From positions 1-37,712 of the forward strand of contig CALUTL010000016.1 of assembly GCA_944323655.1 (NCBI GenBank): a DNA stretch of 37,712 bases, in the 5' to 3' direction. Below, piece after piece: positions 31,799-37,712 of this stretch; position 1 is the stretch's first letter; every line of letters begins with the position of its first letter. The translations under genes were made by a program, and so were the position numbers. The notes beneath the pieces were generated by a model that was not told where the DNA came from, made no database searches, and was given only the letters and a program-made list of their open reading frames with translations. Source of the DNA: Candidatus Gastranaerophilales bacterium. GTDB lineage: Bacteria > Cyanobacteriota > Vampirovibrionia > Gastranaerophilales > Gastranaerophilaceae.

Positions 31799-32734
31799 AT
31801 GAAAGAGTTTATTAAAAGCAACAAAATAACTTACAACTTAATGTCTTTTACGGCATTCAAAGCTCTTTTAATCTTCTCATTGTTATTAGAAGCCCCACGC
31901 TCATACAATGATATTATTGAATACTTTGCGAATCACGATTATATAAATGAAAAGATATCAATAGACACAGCAAGAGTATACATAAATTCACTTCGCATGG
32001 CAGGCTGCGTAATAGAGAAAACCAATCGTGCAGAAGGTTCAAAATTTGTACTTATCTCGCATCCGTTTGAGTTAGAAATACCGCCTGAGCAAATAAAAGT
32101 TTTTGCAAAAATATATAAAACAGTTTCCAAGAACATCAGCATCGAAGAATTAATCATGCTTGAAAAGTTTTTACGCAAATTATGTAAAAACATAAAAAAT
32201 CCTGAATTTAAACAGATATTGGATAAAATATCTCCGCTAACGGGATTTAACATCAAACTGCTTGAGGATTTACTTGCATGCTGCCGCAAGAAGAATCAAA
32301 TTACAATCGAATACAATTCTCCTCATTCAGGTATTAAGGCAATGGAGATTATATGCGACAAAATGGATTTTGAAAGCAGCAAACTCTATCTTTACGGAAC
32401 GAGCATTGAATATGAGCAATCCACATACTTACAAGTCGGAAGGATAATAAAAATACTTGATATTAAACTCATTAAAAATGAGATCAACATTCACGAAATA
32501 AGAGCCTTATACACCGTAAATGCAAATTCCCAAGAATTGCAGCTAAAAGACAATGAAAGAATTGTTTCAATCAACAACAATCAAACATTAATCGAGGCAA
32601 TATCCTCAAACAAATTTGCTCTAAAACAGAGGATACTCTCCTTCGGAAGTGCTTGTAAAGTTATAGAGCCATCCGACTTAAGGGAAGAAATTATCGAGAC
32701 ATTAAAGCAGATGAGGGCAGGATATCAGTCATGA
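31799..32734 (+). CDS. WYL-domain transcriptional regulator (first of a tandem pair)
   Basis: A 311-aa regulator with an N-terminal winged-helix-like region (about 12-75, FKALLIFSLLLEAPRSYNDI, TARVYINSLRMAGCVIEK) and a WYL domain (about 165-240, KKNQITIEYNSPHSG, YLYGTSIEYEQSTYLQVGRI). A C-terminal extension (about 240-311) follows, as in PafB/PafC. WYL proteins sense ligands, in PafBC single-stranded DNA, and switch transcription. The next gene is a paralogue that starts in an ATGA overlap, an arrangement like pafB-pafC. The upstream ribosome site is weak (GGGAT). Target and ligand are unknown; proximity to dnaE suggests, but does not show, a role in DNA damage response. Confidence 0.8.
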   Translation: MKEFIKSNKITYNLMSFTAFKALLIFSLLLEAPRSYNDIIEYFANHDYINEKISIDTARVYINSLRMAGCVIEKTNRAEGSKFVLISHPFELEIPPEQIKVFAKIYKTVSKNISIEELIMLEKFLRKLCKNIKNPEFKQILDKISPLTGFNIKLLEDLLACCRKKNQITIEYNSPHSGIKAMEIICDKMDFESSKLYLYGTSIEYEQSTYLQVGRIIKILDIKLIKNEINIHEIRALYTVNANSQELQLKDNERIVSINNNQTLIEAISSNKFALKQRILSFGSACKVIEPSDLREEIIETLKQMRAGYQS

Positions 32735-33657
32735 AGAAAATAAGTGATAAATATAATGAAGCATGTATAAAAGTCTTTGATATGCTGAAACTGCTTTCAA
32801 ACGGTACGGCAAAATACAGAGATATAATTGAGCTTTTTACAAATTACGACAACAATGAAACCGCAGCGGCAAATGTTATTTTAAACAAATATCTGAACAC
32901 ATTAAAAATATTCGGAATAAATATTAGCAAAACGAAGAACATATATTATCTTCAGAACTCATTTTTCTCAATAAATTTAGATGAAAAAGATGCAAAAGCC
33001 TTTAGCTTATTAAAATCCTCAAAGGATTATCTGACGAGCCAGAAGCAGCAGGAATTTTTCGACAAATTTTTAAGAAGCATAGAAATGCGTCTAACCAAAG
33101 AATCTAAAGAGTTGGTAGAAACCGAGAGCAAACAGTTATCAAACATAAACAGCGAAGAATACCTTAACAAATACAGAGATATTATTTTGAAATGCGAAAT
33201 ATGCTGTTATGAAAACCAGAAGCTTGAACTATGTTTTACACAAGAGAACAAAGCCTACAAAGTTATGTGCAGTCCGAGAGAAATAACCTTTAAAAACGGC
33301 AAGGCATATTTATCGGTATTTAATCATTTAAGCCGCCAGATATTCGAGGTACCGGTTGACTTAATAACCTCAATGAAACAAATGCCTGTAATATCAAAAG
33401 GTAATGAAGTTTCAGTGACAGTCGTATATAAAATAGGCAATGCACTTGCAAAATCCTATTGTCTGAAAGAATGTGAAACCTGTGACGGAAAACCTGACGA
33501 AAACGGCTGGCTTACGATTATCAACCACAATGAAGATTTTGATGAATTACTAAAAAGGCTTTTGAGATACGGAAGCAATTGTGTGGTACTATCACCCAAG
33601 AATTTCAGAGAAAGCATGATTACGGCGATTGATAATACCCTAAAGAACTATGAATAA
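32731..33657 (+). CDS. WYL-domain transcriptional regulator (second of a tandem pair)
   Basis: A 308-aa paralogue of the preceding protein with the same order: N-terminal winged-helix-like region (about 10-70, VFDMLKLLSNGTAKYRDIIE, NKYLNTLKIFGINISK), WYL domain (about 150-225, CCYENQKLELCFTQENKAYK, CSPREITFKNGKAYLSVFNH) and a C-terminal extension to 308. Identity to the first copy looks low, so the duplication is old. It overlaps the first gene by 4 nt (ATGA), so it is translated from the same mRNA, and a heterodimer is likely by analogy with PafBC. dnaE starts 52 nt downstream without an obvious terminator. Confidence 0.8.
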   Translation: MKKISDKYNEACIKVFDMLKLLSNGTAKYRDIIELFTNYDNNETAAANVILNKYLNTLKIFGINISKTKNIYYLQNSFFSINLDEKDAKAFSLLKSSKDYLTSQKQQEFFDKFLRSIEMRLTKESKELVETESKQLSNINSEEYLNKYRDIILKCEICCYENQKLELCFTQENKAYKVMCSPREITFKNGKAYLSVFNHLSRQIFEVPVDLITSMKQMPVISKGNEVSVTVVYKIGNALAKSYCLKECETCDGKPDENGWLTIINHNEDFDELLKRLLRYGSNCVVLSPKNFRESMITAIDNTLKNYE

Positions 33658-33709
33658 TAAAATTTAACAAAGCATTCTAATTAAATTTTGGATGTTGTAA
33701 GCTTGAGAT

Positions 33710-36700
33710 ATGAGCACACAACAAGCATACGTACCGCTGCATTTACACAGCGAATATTCATTACTGGACGGGGCAATAAGAGTAAAAAAGCTCTGTGAAT
33801 TTGCAAAAGAAAACAACATGCCGGCCGTTGCAATAACAGACCATGGAGTAATGTATTCTGCGATAGAATTTTACCGCACAGCGAAGGAAATGGGAGTAAA
33901 ATCCATAATCGGCTGCGAATTTTACGTTCATGATGGCGACATTCATGACAAAAATCCGTCGCACAACCCTCTTTACCACCTTGTACTTTTGGCAAAAGAC
34001 AAAGACGGGTATATGAACCTTGTAAAGCTAGTTTCTATTGCGCATTGCGAAGGCATGTATTATAAACCCAGAATTAACTTTGAACTTCTTCAAAAATATT
34101 CAAAAGGATTAATATGCTCCTCAGCCTGTCTTGGCGGAGAAGTCTTGCAAAATCTGCTTCAAAAGAATTACGACGGCGCAAAAGAGTGTGCAAAAAAATA
34201 CAAAGATTTATTTGGTGAAGATTATTATATTGAGCTTCAAGATCATGGCCTTGACGAACAGAAGAAAACAAATCCGGATTTAATCAAAATTGCCCGAGAG
34301 CTTGATATAAAGATGATTATCACAAATGACTCTCATTATCTTAAAAAAGAAGACGCCGACTGGCATGACACGCTTCTTTGTTTACAGACCAATTCACTAA
34401 AGCACGAAGAAAACCGTTTTCATTTCCCGAACAATGAATTTTATGTAAAAACAGCGGAAGAATTACGGGATGCTTTCAAGTGGATGGACAGAGAAACATT
34501 TGATGAATGTATAAAAAACACGGTAGACATAGCGGAAAAATGCCATCTCATATTAGAAATGGGAAAAAGTCCGCTTCCTCATTACGAAGTTCCGTCAGGC
34601 TACACCGTTGAAAGCTACCTTGATTATATAGTTCATCAAGGATTAAAAGAACGCTACGGAGATATCCCGAAAGAAATCGAAGAACGTGTCAGATATGAAC
34701 TTGGCATTATAGAACAGATGGGATTTTCGGCATACTTTTTAATCACTTGGGATTTTGTGCATTTTGCAAAAACGCACGGGATTCCTGTCGGCCCCGGAAG
34801 AGGCTCAGCCGCAGGTTCAGTTGTTGCCTATGCGTTAAAGATTACCGAACTTGACCCGATAAGACACCACTTATTGTTTGAAAGATTCTTAAACCCTGAA
34901 CGATACTCCATGCCTGATGTCGATATTGACTTCTGCATTGAACGTCGAGGAGAAGTTATCGACTATGTTTCAAACAAATACGGAGAAGACAAAGTCTGCC
35001 AGATTATCACATTCGGAACTTACGCAGCAAAAGCCGCAATGAAAGGAGTTGCAAGAGTTCTTGACATACCTTATGCAAAAAGTAACCAGCTTGCCTCACT
35101 AATTCCGAGCGAACCCAAAACTCATATTGATGACGCCTTACAGCCCGGCATGGAACTGAAAAAACTTTACGACGAAGATCCTGAAGTTAAAAAGCTTGTT
35201 GACATGTCAAAAGCTATTGAGGGGATAAAGAACAACACAGGAACCCACGCAGCGGGTGTAATTATAGCGCACAAACCGCTTAACGAAATCGTACCGGTTC
35301 AGCCTTCAAAAGACGGAATTATCGTAACCGAATACCCGATGGCGGATTTGGAAAAACTCGGGCTTTTAAAAATGGACTTTTTGGGGTTAAGAAACCTCAC
35401 AATGATTCATAAAACAATGAAACTTATTAAAAAGCGTCAGGGAATTGAATTTGATATAGACAGAATCCCTCTTGATGACAAACCGACATACGATATGCTG
35501 ATTGCAGGTGATACTGACGGCGTATTTCAGCTTGAATCTTCCGGTATGAAGAAATTGGTGAAAGATTTAAGACCTGACGTATTTGAAGATTTAGGCGCAT
35601 TAGTTGCACTATTCCGCCCCGGCCCGTTAGAATCAGGCATGGTACAGGACTTTGTCGAAAGAAAACACGGACGACAGGAAATTAAATACGCACATCCGCT
35701 GTTGGAACCTGTATTAAAAGACACCTACGGAACGATTGTATATCAGGAACAGATTATGCAGGTATTCCAAGTGCTTGCAGATTATACCCTCGGTCAAGCT
35801 GACATGGTTCGAAGAATGATGGGTAAGAAAAAGCTTGATGAAATGGCTCAGCAAAAAGGCAAATTCATAGAAGGAGCAGCCCGTCACGGTATGGACTCAA
35901 AAGACGCAGCAGCACTTTTTGAACAGATTGAAAAATTTGCATCATACTGCTTTAACAGATCACACTCAGCAGCTTACGCATTTGTAGCCTACCAGACGGC
36001 GTACTTAAAATGCCATTATCCTGTTGAATATCTTGCATCACTTTTAACCTCAGTATCAGGCGATCAGGACAAAACGCAATTATATATAGAAGAAGCCTTG
36101 AAAAAAGGAATAAAAGTCATGCCTCCTGATATCAACAAATCATACGCAGAATTTACCCCGGACGGAAACGATATCAGATTCGGGCTTGCATCAATAAAAC
36201 AAGTCGGAGAAGCGGTTGTTGAAGCGATTATAGAGGAACGCGAGAAGAACGGAGAATATAAATCAATTTACGATTATTGCAAGCGTTTGGATGCAAAATG
36301 CTGCAATAAAAAGACACTAGAAGGCTTAATAAAATCCGGCGCATTTGCAAACATAGAAAAAAGCCGCAAACAATTAATGGATAATATTGATTACATAACA
36401 GCAACCGCCTCAAAAGAAGCAAAAGCAAAAGAAAGCGGTCAAGGAAGTCTTTTTGATTTATTAGGCGACACAGCAGAAGTGGAAGAGGCCAAATTTAAAC
36501 TTGCAGGCTCGGATGAAGAATATGACCAAAGACAGCTTCAAATATTTGAGAAAGAATTTTTAGGATTTTACGTCACAAGCCACCCGCTGTCCACAATAAG
36601 GGATAAATTGCCATTCTTAATGACCCATAAGATTTCAGAAATTCCTGACCAAAAGAATGATAAAGTTGTGACAATTTGCGGGCTTATCACTGCGACCAAA

Positions 36701-37189
36701 CAAATTCCGACCAAAAAAGATCCTGCAAAGTTCATAAGGTTTGTAACGGTAGAGGATTTAACCGGAAAAGTGGAAGTTATAGCCTTCAATAAACAAATTC
36801 AAGAATACGGAAGCTATCTTGAATCCGAGCAGCGAGTAATAATTTCAGGCAAAGTAAGCCGAAGAAGCGAGGAGGAGCCGCCGGTTCTATTAATTGATAC
36901 GGTAAAGCCGGTTGATAATTCAAACATTTTCACACTTCAATTAAACGACGAATTCAAATTTGAAGAACTTGTATATTTAAAAAATCTTTTATGTGAACAT
37001 TCAGGATCGGATCCTTTAATGATAAAAATGAAAGATGAAGTCGGTGAAGTAAAGATTTTAACCGCCTCAATGTTTTGGGTAAATTCGACGAACACACTTG
37101 TAGATCTTTTAAGGAGCAAATTTAAAGAAAGAATAGATATAAACATCCGCTCACTGGATTCACAAGAAGAAAAGACAGAAGCCGCTTAA
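33710..37189 (+). CDS. dnaE: DNA polymerase III subunit alpha
   Basis: Replicative polymerase of the C family, DnaE1 type, 1159 aa. Order: PHP domain (about 6-280), palm with PDVDIDF (about 403-409) and GPGRGSAAGSVVAYALK (about 361-377), fingers, the tandem helix-hairpin-helix region (about 820-900) and an OB domain (about 983-1070, VVTICGLITATKQ to VIISGKVSRRS), then a short C-terminal part with EEK. The PHP metal-site motifs look complete: HLHSEYSLLDG, ITDHG, GCEFYV, SSACLGGE and NDSHY. The start at 33710 has a weak ribosome site. It lies downstream of two WYL regulators and 2 nt ahead of a small unknown gene. Confidence 0.97.
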   Translation: MSTQQAYVPLHLHSEYSLLDGAIRVKKLCEFAKENNMPAVAITDHGVMYSAIEFYRTAKEMGVKSIIGCEFYVHDGDIHDKNPSHNPLYHLVLLAKDKDGYMNLVKLVSIAHCEGMYYKPRINFELLQKYSKGLICSSACLGGEVLQNLLQKNYDGAKECAKKYKDLFGEDYYIELQDHGLDEQKKTNPDLIKIARELDIKMIITNDSHYLKKEDADWHDTLLCLQTNSLKHEENRFHFPNNEFYVKTAEELRDAFKWMDRETFDECIKNTVDIAEKCHLILEMGKSPLPHYEVPSGYTVESYLDYIVHQGLKERYGDIPKEIEERVRYELGIIEQMGFSAYFLITWDFVHFAKTHGIPVGPGRGSAAGSVVAYALKITELDPIRHHLLFERFLNPERYSMPDVDIDFCIERRGEVIDYVSNKYGEDKVCQIITFGTYAAKAAMKGVARVLDIPYAKSNQLASLIPSEPKTHIDDALQPGMELKKLYDEDPEVKKLVDMSKAIEGIKNNTGTHAAGVIIAHKPLNEIVPVQPSKDGIIVTEYPMADLEKLGLLKMDFLGLRNLTMIHKTMKLIKKRQGIEFDIDRIPLDDKPTYDMLIAGDTDGVFQLESSGMKKLVKDLRPDVFEDLGALVALFRPGPLESGMVQDFVERKHGRQEIKYAHPLLEPVLKDTYGTIVYQEQIMQVFQVLADYTLGQADMVRRMMGKKKLDEMAQQKGKFIEGAARHGMDSKDAAALFEQIEKFASYCFNRSHSAAYAFVAYQTAYLKCHYPVEYLASLLTSVSGDQDKTQLYIEEALKKGIKVMPPDINKSYAEFTPDGNDIRFGLASIKQVGEAVVEAIIEEREKNGEYKSIYDYCKRLDAKCCNKKTLEGLIKSGAFANIEKSRKQLMDNIDYITATASKEAKAKESGQGSLFDLLGDTAEVEEAKFKLAGSDEEYDQRQLQIFEKEFLGFYVTSHPLSTIRDKLPFLMTHKISEIPDQKNDKVVTICGLITATKQIPTKKDPAKFIRFVTVEDLTGKVEVIAFNKQIQEYGSYLESEQRVIISGKVSRRSEEEPPVLLIDTVKPVDNSNIFTLQLNDEFKFEELVYLKNLLCEHSGSDPLMIKMKDEVGEVKILTASMFWVNSTNTLVDLLRSKFKERIDINIRSLDSQEEKTEAA

Positions 37190-37191
37190 TT

Positions 37192-37587
37192 ATGGATAAA
37201 ACAACATTTACCGGAAGAATATTATTTGTAAATAAAGAATCATACAAAAATTTCATCGGACACAGAGCCTCAATCAAGCAATTAAAGTATCATTGCGGGA
37301 ACAAAAATCTTACACATTGCATACAATATGACAAGGATTTTTTTGTCATAACAACGAGCTTAGAGCATGAAAGGAAACTGGATGATACAACGGTGCATGT
37401 ATTATCCGAAGTACACAATTCAACAAACGAAGAAAACATATTACAAATAATAAACAACCACATAAAAAAAGTAACCCTATGGAAATCAGAAATTGGACAA
37501 ATGCCAAATTATCCGACAAAGAAAGTTGAAGCCGTTGAAACCAAGAGTTTAAAACAAAAAATTCTAGGAATTTTCAAAAAAAGATAA
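37192..37587 (+). CDS. Small protein of unknown function, coupled to dnaE
   Basis: A 131-aa protein that starts 2 nt after the dnaE stop, so its translation depends on dnaE. It begins MDKTTFTGRILFVNKESY, which again has a short FTG stretch; the body is mixed alpha/beta with HCGNKNLTHCIQYDKDFFVI. The C-terminus is basic and amphipathic (SLKQKILGIFKKR), perhaps a membrane or nucleic-acid contact. No recognised domain, signal peptide or catalytic motif. The tight coupling is the only functional hint. Confidence 0.65.
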   Translation: MDKTTFTGRILFVNKESYKNFIGHRASIKQLKYHCGNKNLTHCIQYDKDFFVITTSLEHERKLDDTTVHVLSEVHNSTNEENILQIINNHIKKVTLWKSEIGQMPNYPTKKVEAVETKSLKQKILGIFKKR

Positions 37588-37595
37588 AAAAAAGC

Positions 37596-37623
37596 TTGCA
37601 AAAAAAAAATCAGCATGTATTAT
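37596..37623 (+). promoter_or_regulatory. Promoter of tRNA-Gly
   Basis: TTGCAA (37596-37601), 16-bp spacer, TATTAT (37618-37623). Predicted start is near 37630, about 10 nt before the tRNA. TTGCAA is also the -35 of the 26680 gene. Confidence 0.6.
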
Positions 37624-37639
37624 AGAAAAGTACCGATAA

Positions 37640-37712
37640 GCGGGGGTAATTCAGTGGTAGAATGCCTCCTTGCCAAGGAGGATGTCGCGAGTTCGAGCCT
37701 CGTCTCCCGCTC
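37640..37712 (+). tRNA. tRNA-Gly (anticodon GCC)
   Basis: Complete cloverleaf: acceptor GCGGGGG (37640-37646) with CTCCCGC (37704-37710), one G-T pair; anticodon stem CCTCC/GGAGG with loop TTGCCAA and anticodon GCC (37672-37674); T arm GCGAG-TTCGAGC-CTCGT; discriminator T at 37711. The window ends one base later (C), so whether CCA is encoded cannot be seen. Confidence 0.96.

Noticed and set aside
33681..33995. Open frames on the minus strand over the 5' end of dnaE
   Set aside because: Antisense to a highly conserved PHP domain, with low-quality composition and no ribosome site.
1..37712. CRISPR array, insertion sequence, prophage or defence cluster
   Set aside because: No regularly spaced direct repeats, transposase, integrase, terminal inverted repeats or defence genes were seen; the only tandem repeat is coding.

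Overview
The window is AT-rich bacterial chromosome with standard-code genes packed tightly on both strands. It carries no phage, insertion sequence or CRISPR array. I think it comes from a gut-type Melainabacteria/Vampirovibrionia genome (order Gastranaerophilales). This rests on recalled resemblance, not on a search. The lineage signal is a set of otherwise unrecognised proteins: a 482-aa protein with conserved helical ends (23063-24511), a 276-aa protein with a glycine-rich hydrophobic N-terminus followed by APRKFALERL (21185-22015), and two proteins with a short N-terminal aromatic-x-G motif, NVSFTGA (29558-29902) and QVIFAGS (3929-5023). The housekeeping genes are ordinary bacterial types.

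Layout. 82-1653 (minus) has rpmE, a hairpin terminator, thyX and a YkgJ-type cysteine-cluster protein. 1654-2121 is mostly non-coding. 2122-3909 (plus) is a CHASE2-GGDEF diguanylate cyclase. 3929-5802 (minus) holds two uncharacterised genes, one exported. 5918-8699 (plus) has a TPR protein and proS. 8703-9859 (minus) has a gtrA-like gene and gatD, divergent from tatD and tlyA (9904-11523, plus). 11520-18169 (minus) is the tig-clpP-clpX-polA block followed by a small exported protein. 18313-21148 (plus) has a DUF374-type acyltransferase, a nitrilase-family amidase and a PBP4-type D,D-carboxypeptidase. 21185-26507 has three lineage-type proteins on the minus strand and one family 2 glycosyltransferase on the plus strand. 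26680-29561 (plus) is a compact run: Gfo/Idh/MocA oxidoreductase, CDP-alcohol phosphatidyltransferase, trmL and nnrD. 29558-31176 (minus) has an FTG-motif small protein and anmK. 31216-31798 is non-coding with a possible gene remnant. 31799-37587 (plus) has two tandem WYL-domain regulators, dnaE and a small unknown gene. A tRNA-Gly(GCC) closes the window.

How the genes fit together. Several serve the envelope: gatD for lipid II amidation, the PBP4-type peptidase, anmK for muropeptide recycling, the acyltransferase, the CDP-alcohol phosphotransferase and the glycosyltransferase. The tig-clpP-clpX group handles protein folding and turnover. polA and dnaE are the DNA polymerases, and dnaE follows a PafBC-like pair of WYL regulators.

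The most interesting signals are: (i) repeated promoter matches, often of the extended -10 form TGnTAnnnT, placed so that transcription would begin at or within a few bases of the start codon of genes lacking a Shine-Dalgarno sequence (5918, 9859, 9904, 10711, 18313, 31176), which suggests leaderless mRNAs; (ii) the tandem WYL pair beside dnaE; (iii) a 618-aa HExxH/EF-hand protein with a GC-rich 48-bp tandem repeat and no Sec signal; (iv) a protein with flagellin-like architecture.
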